Below are positions 18,931 through 27,572 of a stretch of DNA of 62,810 bases, piece after piece. The translations under genes were made by a program, and so were the position numbers. This DNA comes from Burkholderiaceae bacterium (GTDB lineage Bacteria; Pseudomonadota; Gammaproteobacteria; Burkholderiales; Rhodocyclaceae), in the NCBI GenBank assembly GCA_021738065.1, contig JAIPCT010000008.1:1-62810 (forward strand), read 5' to 3'. How positions within the stretch are numbered: the stretch's first letter is position 1; each line of letters begins with the position of its first letter. Below the pieces are notes generated by a model. That model saw only the letters and a program-made list of their open reading frames with translations. It searched no databases and had not been told where the DNA came from.

Positions 18931-20361
18931 ATGATTATGGTCAGTAGCACACGCCTTCGACCTCCACCCACTGGCATTGATGCAAGCGCTGTCGCCCGCC
19001 GGGCTGCGGCATGGTTCGATTGCCTCTCGGGCGCTTCGCGCCGCGCTATGCCGCACGAAGAGGATCTGCCGGAGCAGCCGTTGGCCACGCTCGCGGCATT
19101 TGTCGGAATTGCACTCGCGGCAGGCCGCAGCGTGTTGATATTGGTACCCGACGACGACCCCCTGCCCGAACTTTCGAATGCGCTTGATCTTTCGATCCGG
19201 CCGCTTTGTCTGGTCCTGCCCGCAGCGGATTTTGCCGCCCAGATCGCATTGCGAGCGACCTTGTCCTTGCTCAAAAGTCGGCTCTGGCGAGACGGCGAAG
19301 AAGCGCAATCCGATACCTGGACGCAACAGCGCCATCATATCGAGGCCAAAGCTGATCTTTGGCAAGAAGCGCAGTCATGGGTGGCGAATGGGGATCGCAG
19401 CGACGCGCCGCTTGCCGTGGCCGAACTGTTTCCCGTGCGCATTCTGCCGGTGGCCGCATGGCGCAAATTGCGCCTTACTGCGACCGATATCACGGTGCTC
19501 TATCGCTGTGACGCTCCGGTGCAACTCATCGCGGCGGCCGGCGGCCTGCTGCGCATCGGGATGCGCAGCGACCTATCCCAACAGCACGCCGTCGTCCTGG
19601 AGGATGTGCAAGGTCGTTTGGTGATGGAACGGAACCAACTCACCCGGGATATAGCCGATCTGGAACTGGAGTTGGCAACCGTACAGGCAGAAGTGGTCGA
19701 ATTCATGCATCAGTACTACGCCAGAATCGGCAGCCGCATGGCTGAAGTCGATGCTCTGCAAGCTCGATTGGCGCGCAGCGAGGCCGAACGGGCTCCGGCA
19801 GACTCACAAGCACATGCTGCTGCGGAAAAACTGAAGCAACAGGCAGATCAGTCGGCGCGTGAATCACAGCAGTACACCGAAGCAACCGCTGATGACGCTC
19901 CCGCGTTTCATCCGAGCGACCAAATCAAGCGTTTGTTTCGCAAGATCGCCCAGCAAATTCATCCCGATCGCGCGGTCGATGACGACGATCGAACCTGGCG
20001 TACCCGTTTGATGAGCGAGGCCAATCGCGCTTATCGCCATGGCGATGAAAACGCCTTGCATGAGATCGCCGCCTTGTGGGCGGAAGGACGCGGTGCGTCA
20101 GCGGAGGATGGCGTCGCCGGCGCGACATCGACCGCCGTACCGTCAGCACCGACTTTGCGACATCAAGTGGAGAGTCTGCGCTCGCGCCTGAGCGAAATTG
20201 AACGCGAACTGCATCGGATTTTTGGTTCGCGCTTGTATGAGCTTTACATCGCTGTCCGCCAGGCCAGCCGTCAGGGGCGCGATCTCCTCGCCGAAATGGA
20301 GGGACAACTCGACGCGTCTCTCGAACAACTACGACATCGCTGCCCGGTTGACCGCGGCTGA
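18931..20361 (+). CDS. J-domain-like coiled-coil protein after cheA
   Basis: A 476-residue soluble protein of no named family. An N-terminal alpha/beta region (1-200) is followed by coiled coil (about 225-315), then a J-like segment LFRKIAQQIHPDRA with HPD at 344-346 and SEANRAYRHGDENAL after it, then a C-terminal coiled coil (410-476). The HPD tripeptide is what J-proteins use to stimulate Hsp70, so a DnaK co-chaperone role is possible but unproven. Start choice is uncertain; the ATG at 18931 has no clear ribosome-binding site and another ATG is 6 bp on. It carries two copies of the dispersed 25-bp repeat in opposite orientations, and converges with the Sel1 gene. Confidence 0.72.
   Translation: MIMVSSTRLRPPPTGIDASAVARRAAAWFDCLSGASRRAMPHEEDLPEQPLATLAAFVGIALAAGRSVLILVPDDDPLPELSNALDLSIRPLCLVLPAADFAAQIALRATLSLLKSRLWRDGEEAQSDTWTQQRHHIEAKADLWQEAQSWVANGDRSDAPLAVAELFPVRILPVAAWRKLRLTATDITVLYRCDAPVQLIAAAGGLLRIGMRSDLSQQHAVVLEDVQGRLVMERNQLTRDIADLELELATVQAEVVEFMHQYYARIGSRMAEVDALQARLARSEAERAPADSQAHAAAEKLKQQADQSARESQQYTEATADDAPAFHPSDQIKRLFRKIAQQIHPDRAVDDDDRTWRTRLMSEANRAYRHGDENALHEIAALWAEGRGASAEDGVAGATSTAVPSAPTLRHQVESLRSRLSEIERELHRIFGSRLYELYIAVRQASRQGRDLLAEMEGQLDASLEQLRHRCPVDRG
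19273..19297 (+). repeat. Dispersed 25-bp repeat, copy 3 (in J-domain gene)
   Basis: One mismatch to the shared pattern (T for G at position 11). It is sense in the gene but in a different frame from the CheA and MCP copies, encoding KSRLWRDG. Confidence 0.82.
20133..20157 (-). repeat. Dispersed 25-bp repeat, copy 4, degenerate (in J-domain gene)
   Basis: Four mismatches to the shared pattern, so this is the weakest copy listed. It is antisense to the gene and encodes AVPSAPTL in a polar linker before the C-terminal coiled coil. Confidence 0.55.
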
Positions 20362-20404
20362 GGGCTTCGATGGTGAGATTGGACGCGATTCCGAAGCCAG
20401 GCGC

Positions 20405-22279
20405 TCAAGCGGGCGCTTCGCCATGTTTCATTCGAGTCAGGCTCGCGCGGGATGCCGCATGCCCTTGCCCAGCGGCCACCCGCAGCCATTTGGATGCCAG
20501 GCGCAGGCTTTGTTTCACGCCCTCGCCGCGATGGTAGAGCATGGCCAACTCGTAACAGGCATCGAGTTCGCCAAGCATGGCGGCGCGGCGCAGCCACTGC
20601 GCACCAGTCGCCGCATCACGCCCGACACCTTCGCCACGCAACAAGCAGTAGCCGCAACTGTACATGGCGTAGGCATCGGTATGGCCCAGTGCGGCCTGTT
20701 GGTACCAATCAAATGCCTCGGGCAGATCGCGTTTGACGCCCTGCCCAAAATAATAGATATCGCCGAGTATCACTTTCACTTCCGGCAGAACGGCGGCCTT
20801 GCGATACCAGACCAGCGCCTCGGCGAGATCGATGGCACAGCCCGTGCCATGCCGGAGGCACTCGGCCAACAGGAACATGGCACGGCGATGGCCGCTCGCC
20901 GCCGCACCCCGGAAACAGCTCACCGCCTGCGGGAAACCGCCATCGTCCACTGTGTCATACAGTAGCGACTGGCCGCGCTCGAACCAGTAACGCTCAAGCT
21001 CCCGACTGGCCTGTACCCAGCCCTCCCGGGCTGCCTCTTGCAGCAGCGCTTCGCCACGCTCCACGGAAACTTCGCCACCAATGCCCAACAACAGGCAACG
21101 GCCATATTCCGCCTTGCCATGAACGTCACCCCCCTTGGCAGCGGAGAAATAAGCATCACGCGCGGCAACCGGATCGACGCTGCAGCCCTCGCCGCGTTCA
21201 TGGCATTCGCCCCGCCAGACCCAGGCCGACGCATCGCCCAGTTCAGCAGCGCGACGATACCAGCTCACTCCCAGTGGCTTGTTCTCGGCGACTCCATCTC
21301 CCCAGCGATGGGCGTGAGCTATCTTGAGATGAGCCCGCACATGTCCGTGTCGCGCCGCCGCACGCCACCAGCGCAAGGCTTCGGACAAATCGCGTCCGCC
21401 ACTGCCCAGACCATAGGCAAAGCATTCTCCCAGTTCGAACTCGGCATCTCGGCTGCCGTTCCGGGCTGCCCGCCGATACCAATCCATGCCGGCTTCTGGA
21501 TCGCGCGTCATGCCGAGACCGAAATTCGCACATTGCCCAAGCAACAGCATCGCCCCGGTGACGCCCTTGTCAGCGGCTTCCTTGAAATGCGTCACCGCCG
21601 CGGCATGATCGGAGACCGTGCCCTCACCCACGTAGAGGCACATCCCGAGACAAAAACTCGCGCTGGCAATACCACCGCTGGCGGCTTCACGCCACAGTCG
21701 AACGGCTGCAGCGCGGTCTTGCTCGACCCCGCGGCCAAAATAATGGCAACGCGCCAACAAGTCGAGCGCAGCGGCATGTCCTTGCCTCGCAGCTCGCTGC
21801 AAGCTGCTCGCTGCCTGCCCAAAATCACGACTCAGCCCAATGCCGAAATAGCGCATTCGCCCGAGCCAGTAGTGGGCCAACAGCACATCTTTGGCGGCAG
21901 CCCGCGCGAACAAGCGCCCCGCCTCGGAGTGATCGCGGGGCAGGCCTTGCCCGTGAAACAGCAGCCAAGCCAGCACCGCAACGCCAGCCGGGCAATCCGC
22001 CTCGGCGCTGCGCACGGCCCAGCGCACGGCATCCGTTGAACTTTTTCTGGCGCGATCACCTGTCGCATGACGCCAGGCCAGTTCTGCTTGCGCGCCACTA
22101 TTGCCGCCCGCCGCCATGCGCTGCAATTCCGCCAACGGTAAACTGCCCCAGAAATCGCCGGCATTCCCGAACAACTCCAGACCTTGGGCCGCGCCACGTT
22201 CGATCACCGCGCTTTCGAGCGCGGCACGAAGAATCCCCAGCAGCGCTGAAGATCCGAGTGGAACCAAGGATGCCTTCAT
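20405..22279 (-). CDS. Sel1-repeat protein
   Basis: A 624-residue protein composed of roughly 14 Sel1-like (SLR/TPR-type) repeats of 36-37 residues from about residue 50 to the end. Each repeat has patterns such as A-x-x-x-LG-x-x-Y-x-x-G-x-GV-x-x-D and a WYRRAA helix. Such solenoids are protein-interaction scaffolds, known in signalling and secretion. The ATG at 22279 has GGAG 12 bases upstream and starts a plausible N-terminus; the frame is open 123 bp further. No convincing signal peptide. It is convergent with the J-domain gene (43-bp gap) and may have its promoter in the 352-bp region upstream. Partner unknown. Confidence 0.85.
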   Translation of the reverse strand: MKASLVPLGSSALLGILRAALESAVIERGAAQGLELFGNAGDFWGSLPLAELQRMAAGGNSGAQAELAWRHATGDRARKSSTDAVRWAVRSAEADCPAGVAVLAWLLFHGQGLPRDHSEAGRLFARAAAKDVLLAHYWLGRMRYFGIGLSRDFGQAASSLQRAARQGHAAALDLLARCHYFGRGVEQDRAAAVRLWREAASGGIASASFCLGMCLYVGEGTVSDHAAAVTHFKEAADKGVTGAMLLLGQCANFGLGMTRDPEAGMDWYRRAARNGSRDAEFELGECFAYGLGSGGRDLSEALRWWRAAARHGHVRAHLKIAHAHRWGDGVAENKPLGVSWYRRAAELGDASAWVWRGECHERGEGCSVDPVAARDAYFSAAKGGDVHGKAEYGRCLLLGIGGEVSVERGEALLQEAAREGWVQASRELERYWFERGQSLLYDTVDDGGFPQAVSCFRGAAASGHRRAMFLLAECLRHGTGCAIDLAEALVWYRKAAVLPEVKVILGDIYYFGQGVKRDLPEAFDWYQQAALGHTDAYAMYSCGYCLLRGEGVGRDAATGAQWLRRAAMLGELDACYELAMLYHRGEGVKQSLRLASKWLRVAAGQGHAASRASLTRMKHGEAPA

Positions 22280-22631
22280 GACTGTCAGAAATCTCCTAGC
22301 ATCTACAGAAAACAGCTCAACTGGCGCAGGCGGAAACAACACGCAGATGTAATCCAATGCGCAAACTCTGCGGGCAAACGTTGCCCGGTCGCTTCGCAAC
22401 AACGGATCTGCCGATATTTCCGGCCGCCAGGCGCCCTGATGCGGGTTCTAACCGTGTTGCGCACACCGGGCCAGACAATAAGGGCCAGACAATAATCGGG
22501 CATCGCCTCTGACCTGCGTATCAGCGCACTCCAGGCGATTCAGGCTCGAGCTGCAGTACGCCGTACAGGATCGGAAGAACGCATGTCCGCGATGGCGTTC
22601 CGCTCATTTTGACACCGCTTTTTGACACGCA
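22280..22631. other. 352-bp intergenic region with a tandem 14-mer
   Basis: This lies between the divergent-side start of the Sel1 gene and the end of the diguanylate cyclase gene, both on the minus strand. No gene is supported. It contains a perfect tandem 14-bp duplication (22468-22495). It probably holds the Sel1 promoter, but I see no confident promoter hexamers. Confidence 0.5.
22468..22495. repeat. Perfect tandem duplication, 2 x 14 bp
   Basis: The unit GGGCCAGACAATAA occurs at 22468-22481 and again at 22482-22495 without a spacer. It is in non-coding DNA upstream of the Sel1-repeat gene. Confidence 0.9.
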
Positions 22632-24443
22632 CTAAGCAGGAACAACACGGTTCTTTCCGGCGCGTTTTGCCAGGTACATGGCAGCATCGGCCCGTTTCAG
22701 CGTTTCATAGGGATCTTCGTCAATCCGTGTCTCCGCGACACCGCAACTGAACGTAATCAGTATTTTTTCATTCTTGTTCAGAAAAAACCGCCGGGTGAGC
22801 TCGCGTTGAACCCGTGTCATGGCGGCGACCGCGTCGGTCATCGAGGTGCTGGGCAACAGAACGACGAACTCCTCACCACCGTAGCGGGCCAAGGTATCCT
22901 GCGGTCGAATCGTTTCCTGAACAACGCTCGCCAGATGCACCAGGGCCGCATCGCCGACAAAATGTCCCAGCGTATCGTTGAGTTTCTTGAAGTTGTCGAT
23001 GTCAAGCATGGCCAGGCTGAGCATTCCGCCCTGGCGTTGCAGGCGCGAGATTTCTTTCTCCAGCGCTTCATCAAGTCCCTTGCGATTGAGTACGCCGGTC
23101 AAGGCATCGTGACGAACCAGTTCGCTGGCGCTGGACAGTTCGTCCTGCAAGCGCGAAACAATCTGCTCCGCTTCGATCACCCTGTTGCGCATGTCGTTCA
23201 GCTCATCGCGTGAGCGCGCGGCATCGATTTGCACAATGCGGGTTTCGCGCATCACTTCGTCGAGCACATCGGTGAGCTCCGAAATATCATGCGCCTTGCT
23301 TATCTTGTGCGAGAACACCTCAATCTTGCCGTGATAGTCACTGGTGGTCTCGGAAAATCCTGCCAGGCGATCAACGAATGTCGATAGCATGGTCTTGAGC
23401 CGGTTTTTTGCTTCATTCAGATTCTGTTTGAGCGAGCTTTGCTTGACGATCACATCCTTCATGCGTCGTTCGACATCGTCCAGGCGGCGCAAATCCAGTG
23501 GCTGCAAAACAAGCTCGCGAACCGAGTCGATCTGACCCGACAGCCACTGGTCCTCGACGACCAGTTCGCTGATGTTCTCCATGATGAGCTGGACCAGATG
23601 GATCAATCCGGTACTGATCTCGGCCTGATCTTCGGCGATGAAGTGCGCCCGATAGCATAGTTTTTTCAGGCGCTCCGAAAGGCCGTTCAGCGCATCGGCA
23701 TCTTTTGCCGCCTTCACGGCAGCTGATATTTCGGCCGTCTCCCGCGCCAGATCTGGTTTGTCGCGCAGAATGATCGAGAGTGTATTGTCGAGCAGTTGCG
23801 CAATAATTTCCCGCAATTCAACAATGCCGCCTGCCCAGGCCGGCGGTGCCGTCTGGGCTTTGGGCGTGGCCGATGGTGTTGCGGCCGCTGGGGTCACACC
23901 CGTAGCTGTAGCCGGAGCCGGAGTAGAAGCTGGACTAGAAGCTGAAGCTGCGGACTTTTCAGCCGCCGGATTGAGTGCCCATGATCGAATCAGCGACAAC
24001 AACCGGGTAAGCAGAAGCTCCGGGGTACCGGAAACGGACAAGACATGATCGAGCGCTTCCTTCTTCTTGGCGGCGGTCAAGCCGGCGTGATGCGTATCGA
24101 GCTGATGCAGCAGATCACGAATCAAGCCGGGCCACTGCGACTGTTCACTGCCAAGCTTGCCAATGAATTCCTTGAGCAGCGCGCCGACGCCGTCCCAATT
24201 GCCGTCAGCGATGGCGGTTTCAAGTTGGCGAGAAAACCGATTCTGCTCCTGGTTCGCTCGCGGCAGGGCGGCGAGGACGGCTTTGAATTCCCGCTCGGGA
24301 AATGCCGTCGTCGCCGGAGCGCCGGATATCTCGAAGTACAGAGCGCGGTAGTTGTCCGGCGTCGGCGGCACCTTGGTCATCGCCAGGCGGCGCAGGGTTT
24401 CGCGAGCGACTTCTATCTCGGACAACTTGGTGGTTTCAGCCAT
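22632..24443 (-). CDS. Diguanylate cyclase (GGDEF domain) with long regulatory N-terminus
   Basis: A 603-residue protein. The GGDEF domain (about 438-603) has the active-site GGEEF at 522-526 and an intact inhibitory I-site RPQD at 513-516, five residues upstream. The metal-binding LDIDNFKKLNDTLGH is present, so it should make c-di-GMP and be product-inhibited. The N-terminal 430 residues are cytoplasmic: an alpha-helical region, an Ala/Pro/Thr-rich linker (about 165-200) and coiled coils. No membrane segment. The ATG follows AGGTG. It is close to two HD-GYP genes, so c-di-GMP metabolism clusters here. Confidence 0.93.
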   Translation of the reverse strand: MAETTKLSEIEVARETLRRLAMTKVPPTPDNYRALYFEISGAPATTAFPEREFKAVLAALPRANQEQNRFSRQLETAIADGNWDGVGALLKEFIGKLGSEQSQWPGLIRDLLHQLDTHHAGLTAAKKKEALDHVLSVSGTPELLLTRLLSLIRSWALNPAAEKSAASASSPASTPAPATATGVTPAAATPSATPKAQTAPPAWAGGIVELREIIAQLLDNTLSIILRDKPDLARETAEISAAVKAAKDADALNGLSERLKKLCYRAHFIAEDQAEISTGLIHLVQLIMENISELVVEDQWLSGQIDSVRELVLQPLDLRRLDDVERRMKDVIVKQSSLKQNLNEAKNRLKTMLSTFVDRLAGFSETTSDYHGKIEVFSHKISKAHDISELTDVLDEVMRETRIVQIDAARSRDELNDMRNRVIEAEQIVSRLQDELSSASELVRHDALTGVLNRKGLDEALEKEISRLQRQGGMLSLAMLDIDNFKKLNDTLGHFVGDAALVHLASVVQETIRPQDTLARYGGEEFVVLLPSTSMTDAVAAMTRVQRELTRRFFLNKNEKILITFSCGVAETRIDEDPYETLKRADAAMYLAKRAGKNRVVPA

Positions 24444-24640
24444 GATTCACCTATAAATACTTGATTCAGCACCAGCAACCAAACTCGCGCCGGAAGACTG
24501 GCGGACAGCACCGCGATGTTGCCGGGTCATTGCAGTTCCGCTTGGTCGTTGCCGACTATTCCGCAAAGCCGGCCAAGCGCAACCCACATTCTATTCCCGC
24601 CCGCGATACACGCCCAAGAAACCAGACACCCGGCCATCAG

Positions 24641-25525
24641 CTACGGCTCCGAAGAGTGCTTCGCATAAACAAAAAGCCGCGTCCGACGCCTGTCGTCAAC
24701 ATCGATAACCGACAGCGGTTCCTGTCCGGAAACAGGGAAACTGTTGCTGACCAGACAGGCATCGGGTGCCATCTCCTCCCTGGCCTTGGCCCAGAGCCGA
24801 CCCATCGGCACTGGCGAAAGAAACACATAGACAAGGTCGTAGGCGGCCAACGAGTGAGTCCAGATACTTTCTCGACGAACGCGAATATTGTGGAAGCCGA
24901 ACGCGCGCAACCTGGCCCAGGCCCAGGTCAGCGGCGCATGTTCGACCCCCACAAACAGACAATCCGGGCGCGCACGCGCCAGAAAACGCAGCAGACCGCC
25001 GTCGCCGCAGCCCAGATCGACAACGCGACAGGCTTTTGCCGGCAGCAAGGTCAATAGCGCCCTGCAGCTCTGGCGGTTGGTCAGATACAGAGGTACCCGA
25101 CTGGTATCGGTACGCCAGAAAACCAGCAAGAGAAAAATAAAACCGCCGAGCCAGAACCCTGCAGGAAATTCAAGGCCACGGGCGAGTACAACGAGCGGCA
25201 TGAAGATCAGATGGATGATTCGCCACCAGACCGGCGCCCGCAGCCCCCAGGCGACAAGCATGGCGCAGAAACCCTGGAGCGATGCAAGCGCCAACGGATG
25301 ATCGAGCGGTGAAGGCAATATCATCCACACCGCACTCGCCGCCACCAAAGTACCGAGACCTTGTGCCAGCAAAGCGGAGCGCAGCGGATGCGGCCCGGAC
25401 GAATCTATTGCCGGCCAGCTCTCGCCTGGGTCAAGCTTCGGTGCATTCAAGATCCAATCCCGTTTCTGTCCCGCAGCGCCGCGTGGCGGTCGCCAAAAGT
25501 CGGCGCTGGCGACACGGCGACACAC
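24641..25525 (-). CDS. Membrane-anchored class I SAM methyltransferase
   Basis: A 294-residue protein. Three or four hydrophobic segments (about 50-70, 77-95, 99-135) precede a methyltransferase fold with motif I VVDLGCGDGGLL and the acidic residue in FVGVEHAP. Substrate unknown. The GTG at 25525 overlaps the upstream TAG by one base (TAGTG), pointing to translational coupling with the HD-GYP gene. Odd: codons 3-10 (RRVASADF) come from a copy of the dispersed repeat, and family-like sequence begins later, so the true start could be a downstream codon such as the TTG of LNAPKL. The 197 bp after it, before the diguanylate cyclase, shows no gene. Confidence 0.75.
   Translation of the reverse strand: MCRRVASADFWRPPRGAAGQKRDWILNAPKLDPGESWPAIDSSGPHPLRSALLAQGLGTLVAASAVWMILPSPLDHPLALASLQGFCAMLVAWGLRAPVWWRIIHLIFMPLVVLARGLEFPAGFWLGGFIFLLLVFWRTDTSRVPLYLTNRQSCRALLTLLPAKACRVVDLGCGDGGLLRFLARARPDCLFVGVEHAPLTWAWARLRAFGFHNIRVRRESIWTHSLAAYDLVYVFLSPVPMGRLWAKAREEMAPDACLVSNSFPVSGQEPLSVIDVDDRRRTRLFVYAKHSSEP
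25495..25519 (+). repeat. Dispersed 25-bp repeat, copy 5 (N-terminus of methyltransferase)
   Basis: No mismatch to the shared pattern (AAAAGTCGGCGCTGGCGA then CACGGCG). It is antisense to the methyltransferase gene and gives RRVASADF as residues 3-10. Confidence 0.9.
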
Positions 25526-26757
25526 TAGGGTACCCAGAACTGTTCGATATTTGTCAGACCCCAGGCACCCGCGTCTTCGCGGCTGACGATCTTTTCCTTA
25601 ACGAGAGAATCCGACAGGTCAATGAGTTCGGGAGAAATATGGGTTTTCGACTTTGTCGAAAAGAACACCTTCACGTGCGGCATCAGCAGCGACTTCTCCG
25701 ACTGGTCGATGACCACGGCCAAGCGCTCCGAACTCAATCGCACCAGTGACCCGATCGGATAAATCCCAATGCATTTGACGAAGGCCTGAAAAATCCGTTC
25801 ATCGAAATGGCCATTGCACCATTCCGCCATTTTGCGAATCGATTCCGCGGGCCCCCATCCATTTTTGTAGGGTCGATTCGAGGTAATCGCGTCATACACA
25901 TCGCACACGGCGCCCATTCGAGAATACAGGCTGAGCTCCTCGCCTTTAAGCCGGCCGGGATAACCGCTGCCATCCATCTTTTCATGATGATGCAGCACGA
26001 CTTCCAGCGGAATCGGTCCCACTGCTGCGCCCTGAACCAGAATCTTGTGCCCCGCCTCGGGGTGGCCCTTGATGATGGCAAACTCTTCATCGCTCAGTTT
26101 GCCGGGTTTGTTCAAAACGTCCATCGGCATCAGTGCCTTGCCCAGGTCGTGCAGAAGTCCCGCCAATCCCAGTTCTTGCGTGCTTGCCTCGTCCAGTCCC
26201 AATTGACGAGCCAGAGCCACCATCAGCGCGCATACCGCGACAGAATGCATGTAGGTGTAATCGTCGGCGGTTTTCAGTCGCGCCAGGCTGATCAGTGCGC
26301 CCGGATTGCGCATCACCGAACTGGAGATGTCTTCTACCAGCGCTCCCGCGGCATCAGTTGAAATCGCCTGACCCATGCGAACTTCCTGAAACATCGAAAC
26401 CACTGCGGCCTTGCCTTGCTCACAAATCCGGGATGCTTTTCGCATCTCCTCGCCAATATCTACCTTCTCGGTAGTTCTTGCGGGTGGATTGCGAATCTCC
26501 GTTTTTGCCAAGGTTGTGTCCACCTCCACCTCGACCTCGGCTTCGCCTTTCACCGGTGCCTCCTCGGAAATGACGTCAAGGCCTTTGCCGGTGTCGATCC
26601 AGAGTTCGCTGATGCCGCTTTCCCGAATGCGGCGAAGATCGTCAGCATCTTTCAGCGTGAATTTGGAGCGCCAGAAAGGATGTTCCATCCACGAGCCACA
26701 CAGCTCATGAACATACATTCCGCGACGCAGGCTCGCGACACCTATTTTCTTCAACAT
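25525..26757 (-). CDS. HD-GYP domain protein with DUF3391-type N-terminus
   Basis: A 410-residue cytoplasmic protein. The N-terminal region (about 1-130) resembles DUF3391, commonly paired with HD-GYP. The HD-GYP domain (about 150-330) has HD at 203-204 (LLHDLGKALMP), the metal-binding HHHEK at 256-260 and GYP at 265-267. It is a probable c-di-GMP phosphodiesterase. A Glu/Val-rich stretch (about 70-80) is a likely linker. It has no receiver, unlike the other HD-GYP protein. The methyltransferase gene overlaps its stop codon by one base, and the 160 bp upstream separates it from the lipoprotein gene. Confidence 0.92.
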   Translation of the reverse strand: MLKKIGVASLRRGMYVHELCGSWMEHPFWRSKFTLKDADDLRRIRESGISELWIDTGKGLDVISEEAPVKGEAEVEVEVDTTLAKTEIRNPPARTTEKVDIGEEMRKASRICEQGKAAVVSMFQEVRMGQAISTDAAGALVEDISSSVMRNPGALISLARLKTADDYTYMHSVAVCALMVALARQLGLDEASTQELGLAGLLHDLGKALMPMDVLNKPGKLSDEEFAIIKGHPEAGHKILVQGAAVGPIPLEVVLHHHEKMDGSGYPGRLKGEELSLYSRMGAVCDVYDAITSNRPYKNGWGPAESIRKMAEWCNGHFDERIFQAFVKCIGIYPIGSLVRLSSERLAVVIDQSEKSLLMPHVKVFFSTKSKTHISPELIDLSDSLVKEKIVSREDAGAWGLTNIEQFWVP

Positions 26758-26917
26758 GCGGAGTTTCCGGAAGTCACGCGGCCTTGGCCGATGTTTTTGC
26801 GGTTGGCGGTATAAACGCGCTCCGACCCGACACCTCCTACCAACTCAGGTGACGAAAGCAGTTGCGCCGGTGCCTTCAAAAAACCCAAGTCCAGTTCAAA
26901 GCATTTCGCGTCGCGGC

Positions 26918-27397
26918 TCACCGACCGACCTCCGGTGCTGCGGCGACACCGCGGGAGGATCTTCCGCCGGAACTCTTCCCGACAAATCGCAGCAGGTCAC
27001 TCTCGACTTGAAAACTGCCGATCAGTTCCCCCGGTTCCGGCGGCGGCTTTTCGTAGGTTTGAAAAGCGCAGTTTTCGAAAGATGTGACATGCCAACGTCT
27101 GTCCGCAAAAAAGATATACACACCAGCCTCGGGCCGGTACACATCGATTCGGAGTTGATCGGCGGTTAAAGTTTTTAGGGAATAGCGCCGCTGACATCGA
27201 GGGTCGGCAGCGACGATCAGGGTTGATTGCCAGGGGCCACCGGCGTAGGACTGCTCGCGCACCAGAGATATTGACTGGCTGGGGTCATCGCCTTTGAAAA
27301 AAGCCATCTGGTTGTCGCCGCACGCCGCGAGTAGCAGGCTTGAAAGCAGTGCAACGAACACACGCGAGCGTTTCCAATTGCGCGCTTCCGCAAACAT
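26918..27397 (-). CDS. Predicted lipoprotein
   Basis: A 159-residue protein with a lipoprotein signal: basic n-region RNWKRSR, hydrophobic VFVALLSSLLLAA, then Cys at about residue 27 (lipobox LLAAC). I do not recognise the mature domain; it contains four further Cys-poor beta-like stretches such as STLIVAADPRCQRRYSLKTL and VYIFFADRRWHVTSFENC. The ATG at 27397 is preferred because GGGAG lies 7 bases upstream; an ATG 27 bp earlier is possible. The C-terminal about 20 residues are Gly/Arg/Ala-rich. It lies downstream of the carbonic anhydrase gene, same strand. Confidence 0.7.
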   Translation of the reverse strand: MFAEARNWKRSRVFVALLSSLLLAACGDNQMAFFKGDDPSQSISLVREQSYAGGPWQSTLIVAADPRCQRRYSLKTLTADQLRIDVYRPEAGVYIFFADRRWHVTSFENCAFQTYEKPPPEPGELIGSFQVESDLLRFVGKSSGGRSSRGVAAAPEVGR

Positions 27398-27572
27398 CTG
27401 ACTGCTCCCTGGGTTTCCATTCATGACGTGTTCAAAATCCTTTGCTGCCAGTCTCCATGCGGTGGATTTCCACCATCCATCTTCGGTACCGTTGGAGGCC
27501 AAAGAGCATCGCTACTTTAACCGAGATATCAAACCCCGGGGCTGCCCGCCTCGATCGAAGTTCGCTCCGTGA

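Noticed and set aside
24461-25057. 198-codon plus-strand frame opposite the methyltransferase
   Set aside because: It is antisense to a gene with clear methyltransferase motifs and has no family resemblance.
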